Position numbers and translations under genes: made by a program
Source of the DNA: a virus
Virus record (IMG/VR): IMGVR_UViG_3300030106_002189
Location: 1-30,456 of that record
Length of the DNA stretch: 30,456 bases
Direction: 5' to 3' (one strand)
The notes under the pieces: model-generated
What the model was told of the DNA's origin: nothing
Database searches by the model: none
Seen by the model: only the letters and a program-made list of their open reading frames with translations
Shown here: positions 16,821 to 24,036 of the stretch, one piece after another
Position numbering within the stretch: position 1 is the first letter of the stretch
Layout: each line of letters opens with the position of its first letter

Positions 16821-17890
16821 AAGACAGGGGAATAAATAAAGATTACAAAAATAGGTATAAAGAAAAAAAATCAAACCCTAGATTTAGGTTAAAACCTGAC
16901 GAAGCCGAGATAATTTTAGAATATCGAAGAATTAGAGATGAAGCCCAACAAGAAGGTATTAACCCAAACGATATTAAACACGGTTGGATAAAGTCAAAAA
17001 AAGCCTCTTTATTTTTTAAAAACTCACAATACAGAAAAGACGAAAAAGATAAATTTTACTCTGAAATGTTAGAAAGCTTTCAGGAACACGCCCCCAATTA
17101 TGAGCCTTTCGAATATACTAAACACCTAAACAACCATTTGCTAGTTATAGATCCCGCAGACGTACATTTGGGGAAAATTGCTAGTGAACTAGAAACGGGG
17201 CAGAGTTACGACACACAGGAAGCCGTTATTCGTGTTATTAAGGGCGTTAACGGTATTTTAAATAAAGTTAAAGGGTTTCCTATAAATAAGATTTGTTTAG
17301 TTCTAGGAAACGATATTTTACACTACGACACACCCAACAAGACAACCAAAGGAACTTTAGTAGATAGTGACGGGTTAATGTGGTACGAACTTTTCTTAAT
17401 GGCTAAAAAGCTTTACGTTGAGGTTATAGAAACGTTGTTAAAAATTGCTCCCGTACATTGTGTTTACTGCCCTTCAAACCACGACTACCAAAGTGGTTTT
17501 TACTTGGCTCAACTTATACAAACACATTTTAAAAATTGCCAAGATGTTTCATTTGATGTTTCCCCAGCTTACCGTAAATACGTTGGTTACGAAAGTAATT
17601 TATTAGGATTTTCTCACGGTGACAAAGGAAAAGCCAACGAACTACCGTTAATTATGGCGACCGAATGTCCTAAACTTTGGGGGAATTGCAACAGAAGATA
17701 TATTTATTTACACCATTTCCATTCTAAACGCTCAAACGATATAGTTTCGGTTTGTGTCGAAACAATGCGAAGCCCTTCACCCCCTGACTCCTGGCACCAT
17801 TCCAACGGTTATTTAAATTTACCCGCCATTGAGGGCTTTATCCACCACCCAACAGGCGGACAGGTCGCCCGAATTACCCACTTTTTTTAG
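16817..17890 (+). CDS. Calcineurin-like metallophosphoesterase
   Basis: A GTG start at 16817 overlaps the previous stop (GTGA) and gives 357 residues. Metal-site motifs of the calcineurin superfamily occur in order: DPADVHLGK (about 112-120, D-x-H), VLGNDILHYD (about 162-171), PSNHDY (about 220-225, the NHD/E box), SHGDKG (about 266-271) and YLHHFHS (about 296-302, final H-x-H). The N-terminal ~100 residues are basic and helical and may bind DNA. The pattern places it among phage MPE proteins of Mre11/SbcD-like or other phosphodiesterase type; substrate unknown. It is the last gene of the late block and is followed by 125 bases without a gene. Confidence 0.8.
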   Translation: MKDRGINKDYKNRYKEKKSNPRFRLKPDEAEIILEYRRIRDEAQQEGINPNDIKHGWIKSKKASLFFKNSQYRKDEKDKFYSEMLESFQEHAPNYEPFEYTKHLNNHLLVIDPADVHLGKIASELETGQSYDTQEAVIRVIKGVNGILNKVKGFPINKICLVLGNDILHYDTPNKTTKGTLVDSDGLMWYELFLMAKKLYVEVIETLLKIAPVHCVYCPSNHDYQSGFYLAQLIQTHFKNCQDVSFDVSPAYRKYVGYESNLLGFSHGDKGKANELPLIMATECPKLWGNCNRRYIYLHHFHSKRSNDIVSVCVETMRSPSPPDSWHHSNGYLNLPAIEGFIHHPTGGQVARITHFF

Positions 17891-17958
17891 TATTAACATT
17901 TATTTTAATTTTTTTTTACAGAGGTAGAAGCAAGTTTTTTTAAAGTTTTTTTATGTGT

Positions 17959-17992
17959 TTTGTAATTTGTATTGTATTTATATATATATTTA
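17959..17992 (+). promoter_or_regulatory. Candidate early promoter
   Basis: In the gap between 17890 and 18016 there is TTTG (17959-17962), a 22-base spacer and TATATTTA (17985-17992), one base off the Bacteroidota -7 consensus TAnnTTTG and with a slightly long spacer. The rest of the gap is T-rich with no clear hairpin. It precedes the whole small-gene region, where a promoter would be needed. Weak evidence in AT-rich DNA. Confidence 0.3.
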
Positions 17993-18015
17993 CAGAAACA
18001 ATTAAAATTACAACT

Positions 18016-18135
18016 ATGAATTTTGACAAATACAGTATAAAAGAGATTAAAGAAATGATTAAAAAAAATCTTATTAAAGAAGCTGATGTTATAAAATTTT
18101 ATAACAATCAGTGGTGGGATGAAGAAAATGATTAA
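18016..18135 (+). CDS. Small acidic/helical protein, unknown
   Basis: ATG at 18016 gives 39 residues (MNFDKYSIKEIKEMIKKNL ... YNNQWWDEEND). The frame is open back to 17953, but that part is an AT-repeat translation with no sensible composition. The protein is one amphipathic helix with an acidic Trp-containing end. It is followed after 5 bases by a terminator, so it may be a monocistronic early transcript. Function unknown. Confidence 0.45.
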   Translation: MNFDKYSIKEIKEMIKKNLIKEADVIKFYNNQWWDEEND

Positions 18136-18140
18136 TTAAC

Positions 18141-18168
18141 AAGGGTGTGTAATAGCACCCTTTTTTTT
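18141..18168 (+). terminator. Rho-independent terminator
   Basis: AAGGGTG (18141-18147) pairs with CACCCTT (18156-18162) around an 8-base loop; the T run extends to 18168. It lies between the 39-residue gene and the next small gene, so early transcription is either attenuated here or restarts downstream. Confidence 0.85.
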
Positions 18169-18177
18169 ATTACAACT

Positions 18178-18267
18178 ATGAAAAAAGAAATATTTAATAT
18201 TATGGCAATCGTAACCGCCTTTTATTTGAGTTACAAAATTTTATTTTATTTAATAACTAACGTTTAA
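18178..18267 (+). CDS. Very small single-helix membrane peptide
   Basis: ATG at 18178 gives 29 residues with one hydrophobic helix (IMAIVTAFYLSYKILFYLI) after a short charged start (MKKEIFN). It starts 9 bases after the terminator and ends 4 bases before the next ATG, so spacing suits a real gene, but the length gives little statistical support. Function unknown. Confidence 0.35.
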   Translation: MKKEIFNIMAIVTAFYLSYKILFYLITNV

Positions 18268-18271
18268 AACA

Positions 18272-18436
18272 ATGGTAAGAACATTTTACGTCCAAAAAGG
18301 AAAAGAGGACATTATGCACAAATTCAAAGAAACTAACGAAAAGTTAGGTTTGAATTATTCGGCTACAATAGTCGATTTGATGGAAAAATTTAACAAGTCT
18401 AACGCTAAAAAGATTAAAGATGGAAACAGAGATTAA
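18272..18436 (+). CDS. Small protein, possible ribbon-helix-helix regulator
   Basis: ATG at 18272 gives 54 residues. The order strand (RTFYVQK), helix (KEDIMHKFKETNEKLG), N-Y-S and helix (SATIVDLMEKFNK), followed by a basic tail, resembles an Arc/CopG-type ribbon-helix-helix DNA-binding fold. The gene overlaps the start of the next gene by 17 bases. It would be a candidate regulator of the early operon; the fold call is by pattern only. Confidence 0.5.
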   Translation: MVRTFYVQKGKEDIMHKFKETNEKLGLNYSATIVDLMEKFNKSNAKKIKDGNRD

Positions 18437-18620
18437 ATACAGTAAAAACATTTTTACACTATCCGACCACCATACAGAGGTTGATATAGAACTAAGTAAA
18501 AACCACGACACAACAACTGTAAGCTTTAATAGTTTTAAAACCGATTATAATTTATGTATTAATAATGGCGAGTTTATGCAACTGTTAAAAATTCTTCAAA
18601 CTATAAAAGAACAGCTATGA
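18420..18620 (+). CDS. Hypothetical protein
   Basis: This 66-residue protein has beta-strand-like segments (VDIELSKNHDTTTVSFNSF) followed by a C-terminal helix (GEFMQLLKILQTIKEQL). It overlaps its neighbours on both sides (17 bases upstream, ATGA-type overlap downstream), which supports translation as part of the operon. No recognised family. Confidence 0.55.
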   Translation: METEIKYSKNIFTLSDHHTEVDIELSKNHDTTTVSFNSFKTDYNLCINNGEFMQLLKILQTIKEQL

Positions 18621-18970
18621 ATTTAACGAGGGAAGAACAAGCACACTACCGCCATATTCAAGACCGTTTAGAACAATGGCAACGCCACGATTTCGAAAAG
18701 GAACTATTAAACAACGTTAAAGCGTCTTTAAATCGTGTTAATTGGCACAAAAATATTTTAATAAAGAAACATAAGGAAATTAAAATAGAGTCGCTTATAA
18801 GTCTTTTAAATGGTTTTGAAAAGGAAATTAAGGAACTAGAAAACTTAAAAACTAAATTAAGATTATTAAACGGAAATACTTTACGTTGTAATTTTATACT
18901 TTCAAAGACTAAACAACTACAATTATTAACACTAAAATTTATTGAAGATGGACATAAAAGAACTAGCTAA
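18617..18970 (+). CDS. Helical hypothetical protein
   Basis: This 117-residue basic, helical protein begins LTREEQAHYRHIQDRLEQWQ and has a coiled-coil-like middle (LNGFEKEIKELENLKTKLRL). No signal or membrane segment. It overlaps the previous gene by 4 bases and the next by 23 bases. Probably an early gene; no function visible. Confidence 0.55.
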   Translation: MNLTREEQAHYRHIQDRLEQWQRHDFEKELLNNVKASLNRVNWHKNILIKKHKEIKIESLISLLNGFEKEIKELENLKTKLRLLNGNTLRCNFILSKTKQLQLLTLKFIEDGHKRTS

Positions 18971-19331
18971 AAAATACCACCTTAACAAATCCGATTTTTG
19001 GGAGCTTAAAAGAGGTAATTTAAGTAAATGGATAATAACACACGACGCAGTTGAAAAAATTGCTTATATTGAAGGTATTACATTTTCTAAGCCTGAATTA
19101 TTAAGAAACATTGATACTGATGTTGCAATATTAGGCGAGGCAACTTTAAAAGAGCGTACGGAATGGAGTACTGGCGAAGCGTCACCAAAGAATTGTAAAG
19201 CTCCTTATCCTTTTGCAATGGCAGAAAAGCGTTTAAAAGATCGTTTGACATTAAAATTAATTAACGCTTATCAGTATGGTATTTATTCAGACGTTGAAGC
19301 AGACGCATTTAAACGACAAAATAATGAGTAA
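18948..19331 (+). CDS. Conserved phage early protein with 'TGEASPKN...AMAEKR' motif
   Basis: From ATG 18948 the protein has 127 residues; a TTG at 18942 is a less likely start. The central motif WSTGEASPKNCKAPYPFAM followed by AEKRLKDRLTLKLI and YSDVEAD is a pattern I have seen in many phage early proteins from Bacteroidota and other phyla, near SSB and recombination genes. Its function is, to my knowledge, not established. The N-terminus (LAKKYHLNKSDFWEL) looks helical. It overlaps the next gene by 8 bases. Confidence 0.6.
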   Translation: MDIKELAKKYHLNKSDFWELKRGNLSKWIITHDAVEKIAYIEGITFSKPELLRNIDTDVAILGEATLKERTEWSTGEASPKNCKAPYPFAMAEKRLKDRLTLKLINAYQYGIYSDVEADAFKRQNNE

Positions 19332-19491
19332 AGAAGGACATAAATATTTTTTAAATGTAATGCTTTCAAATATCAATAAACGTATTATTGAAATAGAAAC
19401 TTCAAAAGCAAAAGCAGAAGAAAAAGTAATTCGATATAGAACAATTTTAGAACAAATTTCAGAACAATATAATAAAACTCAAAATGATTAA
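19324..19491 (+). CDS. Small coiled-coil protein
   Basis: The start at ATG 19324 gives 55 residues (SKEGHKYFLNVMLSNINKR, then a charged helix with AKAEEKVIRYRTILEQISEQ). The longer upstream frame overlaps the previous gene and is unlikely. It overlaps both neighbours by 8 bases. Function unknown. Confidence 0.5.
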   Translation: MSKEGHKYFLNVMLSNINKRIIEIETSKAKAEEKVIRYRTILEQISEQYNKTQND

Positions 19492-19972
19492 AGAATACTT
19501 AATACAATACACGGGTGTATTTGGTGAAGTTTTAGAGCAAGACGTAACAGGCTTAAAATATGTTGCTGGTTCTGAAGGTTGGGGAGCTTTTAGAGTAAAG
19601 TGTACCGACAAAGAACTTAAACAAATGGAAAAAGAATGGGATAAATTGAGCGGTTTTTTTGTTAAAGAAATACAGGATCTAAGTATCTGCTTAATATCTA
19701 TTAAAGAATATCAAAACAACCCAGACAAACCAAGTATATTCAAACTATCTGAATACTATACTTTGCATACTGACAAAATTAAATTTGTTACTATCTCGCA
19801 AATTGTTGAGTTTTTAAAAGAAGCTGGAAACAATTCTTATGACGGTGAAGACTATAAAAGGTTTTTAATTGAAAATGTAAAAGAGTTTTTCGCTTGGGTT
19901 AATACTGAAAAGCTACTAGAATTTTTAAACAAAGAAAACACATTTAAAAAAGATTATTTTAACAACTTTTAA
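19484..19972 (+). CDS. Hypothetical protein
   Basis: This 162-residue mixed alpha/beta protein starts IKEYLIQYTGVFGEVLEQD and ends in a charged helical part (FLIENVKEFFAWVNTEKL). No motif that I recognise. It overlaps the previous gene by 8 bases and is followed by a 78-base gap holding a potential RNA hairpin (19976-20037). Confidence 0.5.
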   Translation: MIKEYLIQYTGVFGEVLEQDVTGLKYVAGSEGWGAFRVKCTDKELKQMEKEWDKLSGFFVKEIQDLSICLISIKEYQNNPDKPSIFKLSEYYTLHTDKIKFVTISQIVEFLKEAGNNSYDGEDYKRFLIENVKEFFAWVNTEKLLEFLNKENTFKKDYFNNF

Positions 19973-19975
19973 CTT

Positions 19976-20037
19976 ATTGCGTCAGTTAGTATATTTATTA
20001 GCTAGGGACAGTAAAATAATTGGAAAGCTGACGTAAT
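19976..20037 (+). ncRNA. Possible structured RNA or leader element
   Basis: The gap after the 162-residue gene is closed by ATTGCGTCAG (19976-19985) and CTGACGTAAT (20028-20037). These pair over ten positions with one G-U wobble, which works in RNA but would be a mismatch in a DNA palindrome. A weaker inner helix TTATT/AATAA (19995-19999 with 20015-20019) encloses AGCTAGGGACAGTA. No T tract follows, so it is not a typical terminator. It may be a 5' leader of the next gene, a small RNA or a protein-binding site. I do not recognise a known riboswitch. Confidence 0.4.
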
Positions 20038-20050
20038 TAATTTTAAAACT

Positions 20051-20242
20051 ATGGAAATAGAAAAATTAGATAAAAACAATATAGAATATTTACTTAAAAC
20101 AATTGAAATAGAAATTAATAGTAATCCAATAATTATTAAACAGAAAAAAAATCAAAACAATATTGATTTAGTAAATATTAGATTAGAAACAAAATCTAAA
20201 TTATTTAGACAATTAACTATTTTAAAAACAAACAATTTATAA
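20051..20242 (+). CDS. Hypothetical protein
   Basis: This 63-residue, Asn/Ile/Lys-rich helical protein (EIEKLDKNNIEYLLKTIEI ... TKSKLFRQLTIL) begins 13 bases after the potential RNA element. It is more AT-rich than its structural-gene neighbours. One base separates it from the next ATG. No function visible. Confidence 0.45.
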   Translation: MEIEKLDKNNIEYLLKTIEIEINSNPIIIKQKKNQNNIDLVNIRLETKSKLFRQLTILKTNNL

Positions 20243-20243
20243 A

Positions 20244-20423
20244 ATGAAACCATACTGGAAAGTAATACCAGGTTCAATTGAACAGGAAATGCAACATAAA
20301 AAAATTATAGAATTACATTCTAAAGGTTACTCAACTAGACAAATTGCAAACTTTGATTATATTTTATATAGCAAATCCTACATAAATAAATTTATTAATA
20401 ACCAAAAAAACAAACAAAAATGA
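20244..20423 (+). CDS. Small helix-turn-helix protein
   Basis: ATG at 20244 gives 59 residues. The central part (KKIIELHSKGYSTRQIANF ... SKSYINKFI) reads like a resolvase/homeodomain-type HTH: helix, 'KGYSTRQIA' second helix and a recognition helix. The stop overlaps the SSB-like gene start (ATGA). A transcription regulator or replication accessory is plausible. The gene at 20790 has a related HTH pattern. Confidence 0.55.
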   Translation: MKPYWKVIPGSIEQEMQHKKIIELHSKGYSTRQIANFDYILYSKSYINKFINNQKNKQK

Positions 20424-20761
20424 GTGAACAATTAAAATTAACTGGCACTATTACAAAAGTGTTAGAAGTAGAACAAGGAACTAGCAAAGCTGGTAAAGAA
20501 TGGAAAAAACAAAGTTTTGTTATTGATACAGGCGATCAATATAATCCTGAAGTTTGTTTTCAACTATTTGGTGAAGATAAAATTCAAATGTTAAACGGTA
20601 TTAACACGGGCGACAAAATAGAAGTTTTGTTTAATTTGTCTTCTAGAGAATACAACGGGCGTTATTTTCACAACGTTGACGCTTGGAAAATTAACAAAAC
20701 TGAAGCACAAGAACCCACACCAGTAAACGCAGACGAAAGCGAAGACGATTTACCGTTTTGA
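20420..20761 (+). CDS. DUF3127-like OB-fold protein, SSB-like
   Basis: This 113-residue protein has an OB-fold pattern (LTGTITKVLEVEQGTSKAG, KKQSFVIDTGDQYNPEVCF, GDKIEVLFNLSSREYNGRYF) and ends in an acidic tail DESEDDLPF. The acidic tip with D-D-x-P-F is the hallmark of single-stranded DNA-binding proteins, used to recruit partners. The core resembles DUF3127, a family found in Bacteroidota and their phages. It probably coats ssDNA during replication. It lies close upstream of nuclease, initiator and helicase genes. Confidence 0.8.
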   Translation: MSEQLKLTGTITKVLEVEQGTSKAGKEWKKQSFVIDTGDQYNPEVCFQLFGEDKIQMLNGINTGDKIEVLFNLSSREYNGRYFHNVDAWKINKTEAQEPTPVNADESEDDLPF

Positions 20762-20789
20762 GTTAAATATTTTATAAATAAAGGTTGGT

Positions 20790-21086
20790 ATGTTGTCAAA
20801 AGGAATTAATTACTATATCTATAATAGGTTTATAATACTTAAAACATTAGGGTTTAGTCTAAAAGATATAAGCGAAATATTAAATATTAGTTATTCTACA
20901 ATTATTAAATACAATTTTAATTATAATAGTAGAAACATATTTAGAAATAAAGCTTATTTAGGAAGTAAAAAAGAGCCATATTATACAAAAGAAATGGATT
21001 ACTGCAACTTACCAACCTATAAATTTGAAGATTTAAACGAGGCAGAAAAAGAATTTTATTACGATAATTTAAAAAACAATAATTAA
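20790..21086 (+). CDS. HTH-domain protein
   Basis: This 98-residue protein has an N-terminal HTH (NRFIILKTLGFSLKDISEI, then LNISYSTIIKYNF, about 12-45) of the type found in sigma-region-4 or resolvase-like domains. A Lys/Tyr/Asn-rich C-terminus with an acidic helix (LNEAEKEFYYDNL) follows. Very AT-rich codons. Its stop and the next start share one base. Regulatory role inferred. Confidence 0.5.
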   Translation: MLSKGINYYIYNRFIILKTLGFSLKDISEILNISYSTIIKYNFNYNSRNIFRNKAYLGSKKEPYYTKEMDYCNLPTYKFEDLNEAEKEFYYDNLKNNN

Positions 21087-21595
21087 TGAGAGATATATCA
21101 AAAAAAAGATTACAAATTTCTAAGAAGTTAGGCGAAGACGCAGAAAATTTATTTATAAAATTAATGTCTGATTATTTAAAATCAAAAAACAAAAAAGTTA
21201 ATATAAAAAAAAGTACACCATACGAAGATAAAAATTACCATATAGATTATTATATAAATGGTGGTTCTTTTGATATAAAAGCAAAAAGACATTTAAAAAC
21301 TATTTGGCTAGAAAAAAAGAATATAAACGGTAATAATGGTTGGCTTCTTGGTAAGGTTCAATATATAGCCTTTGATATTTTAGAATTAAAATCTTTTTGT
21401 ATTTTTAAAAGAATTGATTTGTATAATCATATAAAAAACATTAATGAATATACTACTAATAAATTTGAACATAACAAAATTTATACACGATCAAAATGGG
21501 GTAAAAAAGACGAACTAATAAAAGTTACTTATGAAGACATAAAACATTTAGAAGTTTTAAAATTATCTTATGATAAACAAAATAAATTATTTTAA
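21086..21595 (+). CDS. Putative PD-(D/E)XK nuclease
   Basis: This 169-residue protein has an N-terminal helix with an acidic residue (GEDAENLF, Glu20), then a strand HIDYYI (Asp54) and FDIKAKRH (Asp63-x-Lys65), which together read as a PD-(D/E)XK core. A basic C-terminal half follows (WLLGKVQYIAFD). Such nucleases act as resolvases, restriction-like enzymes or end-processing nucleases. Codon use is AT-rich (mostly AAT, GAT, AAA), unlike the structural genes, suggesting recent acquisition. The fold assignment is by motif spacing only. Confidence 0.5.
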   Translation: MRDISKKRLQISKKLGEDAENLFIKLMSDYLKSKNKKVNIKKSTPYEDKNYHIDYYINGGSFDIKAKRHLKTIWLEKKNINGNNGWLLGKVQYIAFDILELKSFCIFKRIDLYNHIKNINEYTTNKFEHNKIYTRSKWGKKDELIKVTYEDIKHLEVLKLSYDKQNKLF

Positions 21596-21604
21596 AAAAC
21601 AACT

Positions 21605-22051
21605 ATGAGCAAAGAACTACCGTATTTAAAATTTTTTCCAGAACAATGGCTTTCAGGCGACATTAATTACTTACCATTTGAATTACAGGGGGCGTTTACG
21701 ACTTGTATGGCTCACTATTGGGCGAACAATTGTAAAATGTGTTACAATAAATTATTAATGCGTTTAAAAGACGAAAAAATACTAAAACAATTAATAGAAA
21801 ATGGATTAATTGAAACAAACAAAAACAATATTAATATTAAATTTTTAGACGAACAATATAAGGAATTTATAGAATTACACGAAAAAAGGGTTAAAAATGG
21901 TCGTAAAGGCGGAAGCCAAACCCAAGCCAAGCTTAAGGGGGGCTTAAGCAACACTAAAGCATTAAGAAAAGATAAAATAAAAAAAGATAAATACGACAAC
22001 GATAATCTTTTGAAAGTAAGTGATGACGTTAAAAAACTACTTTCGAAATGA
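21605..22051 (+). CDS. Replisome organizer / replication initiator-like protein
   Basis: This 148-residue protein starts KELPYLKFFPEQWLSGDINYL and continues FELQGAFTTCMAHYW. This is the DUF1376-like winged-helix pattern seen in phage replication initiation proteins ('y.kfy..dWl.d...Ls...rgay..ll'). A second helical part (LDEQYKEFIELHEKRVKN) leads to the basic GRKGGSQTQAKLKGG linker and a charged C-terminus. The ATPase gene follows with an ATGA-type overlap, the standard organizer-helicase pair. An iteron array with 11-bp period (21931-21972) lies inside this gene, as the lambda origin does in gene O. Specific origin binding is inferred. Confidence 0.65.
   Translation: MSKELPYLKFFPEQWLSGDINYLPFELQGAFTTCMAHYWANNCKMCYNKLLMRLKDEKILKQLIENGLIETNKNNINIKFLDEQYKEFIELHEKRVKNGRKGGSQTQAKLKGGLSNTKALRKDKIKKDKYDNDNLLKVSDDVKKLLSK
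21931..21972 (+). repeat. Iteron array A, candidate replication origin inside initiator gene
   Basis: GCTTAAG occurs at 21931-21937 and 21942-21948, exactly 11 bases apart. A degenerate third unit, ACTAAAGCATT (21953-21963), follows and runs into AAGAAAAGA (21964-21972). The 19 bases 21954-21972 (CTAAAGCATTAAGAAAAGA) recur exactly at 29031-29049, again next to GCTTAAG units with 11-base period. The + strand side is an A-rich tract (to about 21997) that could unwind easily. One helical-turn spacing suggests repeated protein binding on one face. Confidence 0.65.
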
Positions 22052-22905
22052 TTTTAGACGATAAACAAACTTTAAAATACTTACACGCTTATAAAGACGG
22101 TAGAATTAAACAAGGGTTGGGAGTTGGTTTGCCAATGTTAGACAAACACCTAGTTTTAAAAAAAGCTCAATTTGTAATGTGTCTAGGGTTGGACAATTGC
22201 GGTAAAACGTTTTGGTTGCTTTGGTATTTACTTTGTCAGGCAAAACTAAACAACAAAAAATTTATTATTTGGAGCGGTGAAAATAGAGCTGGTCAACTTA
22301 AAAGGGATATTATACAAATGTGGTTAGGTGTTAAATTTAAAGACATTATAAAAAGCAAAATTGACTTTTACAACCAAGAAATAAGTAAATACTTTAAGTT
22401 TTTAGATAACTCTAAAATGTACACCGTTAACGAATTATTAAATATTTTTGCAGACGCAGAAGTAGACGGGTGTGTAATAGATCCCTTTACTGGATTAAAC
22501 CACCCAAGAAACACACCTATTTTTGAACGTAATTATATTTTCTGTAATTTAGTTAGGGAGTTCTGTAATAAAACGGGTAAGAGTGTTTACGTTTGTATGC
22601 ACCCGCAGACCGAAGCAGCTAGGAGGGTTTACCCCGCAGACCATATTTTAAACGGACATATACAACCACCACGAAAAGCAGACTGTGAAGGGGGGCAAGT
22701 GTTCCCTAATAGGGTAGACGACTTTATATGTATTCACAGATTAATATCGCACCCAGATTTGTGGATGATGACAGAACTACACGTTTACAAAGTTAAAGAC
22801 AAAGAAACTGGAGGAAGCCCCACAATGCTAGGCGATCCGTTAAGGTTTGATTATAACAACGGTCTAGGCTTTACTCTAGGAGGTGTTAACCCTTTAAATA
22901 TATAG
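22048..22905 (+). CDS. RecA/DnaB-type ATPase, probable replicative helicase
   Basis: This 285-residue protein has a Walker A motif GLDNCGKT (47-54) after the strand QFVMCL, a second strand FIIWSGEN (DnaB motif H1a-like 'SGE') and a Walker B strand GCVIDPF at about 141-147. Near the end come CEGGQVFPNRVDDFICIHR and VYKVKDKETGG, which correspond to the DnaB H3/H4 region and arginine-finger area. It lacks the DnaB N-terminal domain and is close to a bare RecA-core length. It overlaps the organizer-like gene by 4 bases, as expected for an initiator-helicase pair. It would unwind DNA at the fork. Confidence 0.75.
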   Translation: MILDDKQTLKYLHAYKDGRIKQGLGVGLPMLDKHLVLKKAQFVMCLGLDNCGKTFWLLWYLLCQAKLNNKKFIIWSGENRAGQLKRDIIQMWLGVKFKDIIKSKIDFYNQEISKYFKFLDNSKMYTVNELLNIFADAEVDGCVIDPFTGLNHPRNTPIFERNYIFCNLVREFCNKTGKSVYVCMHPQTEAARRVYPADHILNGHIQPPRKADCEGGQVFPNRVDDFICIHRLISHPDLWMMTELHVYKVKDKETGGSPTMLGDPLRFDYNNGLGFTLGGVNPLNI

Positions 22906-22906
22906 A

Positions 22907-23200
22907 ATGGATTTATTACAGGTAATTAATATTAAAAACAGTTTTCAAATACTTATTTTAAAAGCAAAAGAGAAAGCTAAGAGTAAAGCACAGCTACAAA
23001 ACTTAGAGGTTTTAAGTGACGTATTACTGTTATTAAACTTGTTTCAGGGCAAACTAGAGGAAGTACAAAAGGAGTTGAGAGAAACCAAACTAAACAACGC
23101 TAGGAAACATTTAGAAATAGAAACATTAAAGGTTGAGGTTAATAAACTAAATACTAGAATTAAACAACAAAATAAAGAACTTAAAACACTATTAAAATGA
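22907..23200 (+). CDS. Coiled-coil hypothetical protein
   Basis: This 97-residue, almost entirely helical protein has a coiled coil in the second half (EVQKELRETKLNNARKHLEI, ETLKVEVNKLNTRIKQQ). It is one base after the helicase gene and overlaps the next gene by 4 bases. It could be a helicase partner or assembly factor; nothing specific is visible. Confidence 0.55.
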   Translation: MDLLQVINIKNSFQILILKAKEKAKSKAQLQNLEVLSDVLLLLNLFQGKLEEVQKELRETKLNNARKHLEIETLKVEVNKLNTRIKQQNKELKTLLK

Positions 23201-24036
23201 AAACAGTTAATTCTTTAAGTGGTGGTAAAACAAGTTCGTATATAGCTGCAAACTACCCAGCAGATTATAATGTGTTTGCACTTGTTAGAACAGATGATAA
23301 AAATTGTATTTATCCAGATGCAAAAGTAAGACAGTTAGTAAGTGATAAAATAGGGATGGAGTTTATAGGCACTTTAGAAGATGACGTTATAATAAACACT
23401 ATGTTAGATTTAGAACAGTTTATGGGTAAAGAAATAAATTGGGTTAGTGGTAAAACATTTGATAAAACAATAGATTATAAGGGGGGTTATTTACCTAATA
23501 AAATAGCAAGATATTGTACTACTGAAATGAAAACAATGCCTATACTTTATTGGATTTATGAAATTATAAAAGAGCCTGTTATTATGCGGTTTGGATATAG
23601 AGCAAACGAAACTAATAGAGCGAAAAATATGTTATCTAAATTAGACGAAGATGGATTTACAAAAGTAAAAGCAACATTTTCGAAATTAAAAGATGGTAGA
23701 AATAGTTGGCAAGATGTTAGATATTGTAAGCCCGAATTTCCTTTAATTAAGGATAATATATTTAAGGATAATATAGAAAAATACTGGATAAACAAAGCAG
23801 TTAGATTTGCTTATATGAATAATTGTGTTGGGTGTTGGTGGAGAAGTGAATTATTATTAAAAAAAATGTTTGAAAAACACCCTAATAAAATGAATTGGTT
23901 TGCAGAACAAGAAAGCAAAAGAAAAGGAACTTTTAAAACTGGTATAACTTATAATAAAATTAAAAACCATAAAACACAAATAGAATTGTTTGATGACGAT
24001 TTTAATGAGTGTGATAGCGGTTACTGTGGATTATGA
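23197..24036 (+). CDS. PP-loop (PAPS reductase/adenine nucleotide alpha-hydrolase-like) protein
   Basis: This 279-residue protein starts with a PP-loop SLSGGKTSSYIA (SGGKTS at 8-13), the ATP-binding signature of PAPS reductase, DndC and tRNA thiolation-type enzymes. A second family pattern is ARYCTTEMK (about residue 108) and MRFGYRANE (about 130). Further cysteines cluster as CVGC (about 209-212) and CDSGYC near the C-terminus, suggesting a metal or Fe-S site. Phage members of this superfamily are common, but their substrates are mostly unknown; nucleic-acid sulfur modification or host sulfur metabolism are possible. Codon use differs from the upstream helicase gene (Asp: 17 GAT and 3 GAC here; 7 GAT and 13 GAC there), suggesting separate acquisition. 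Confidence 0.75.
   Translation: MKTVNSLSGGKTSSYIAANYPADYNVFALVRTDDKNCIYPDAKVRQLVSDKIGMEFIGTLEDDVIINTMLDLEQFMGKEINWVSGKTFDKTIDYKGGYLPNKIARYCTTEMKTMPILYWIYEIIKEPVIMRFGYRANETNRAKNMLSKLDEDGFTKVKATFSKLKDGRNSWQDVRYCKPEFPLIKDNIFKDNIEKYWINKAVRFAYMNNCVGCWWRSELLLKKMFEKHPNKMNWFAEQESKRKGTFKTGITYNKIKNHKTQIELFDDDFNECDSGYCGL

Noticed and set aside
17891-17958. Terminator after the metallophosphoesterase gene
   Set aside because: T-rich runs are present, but I could not find a stable hairpin before them.
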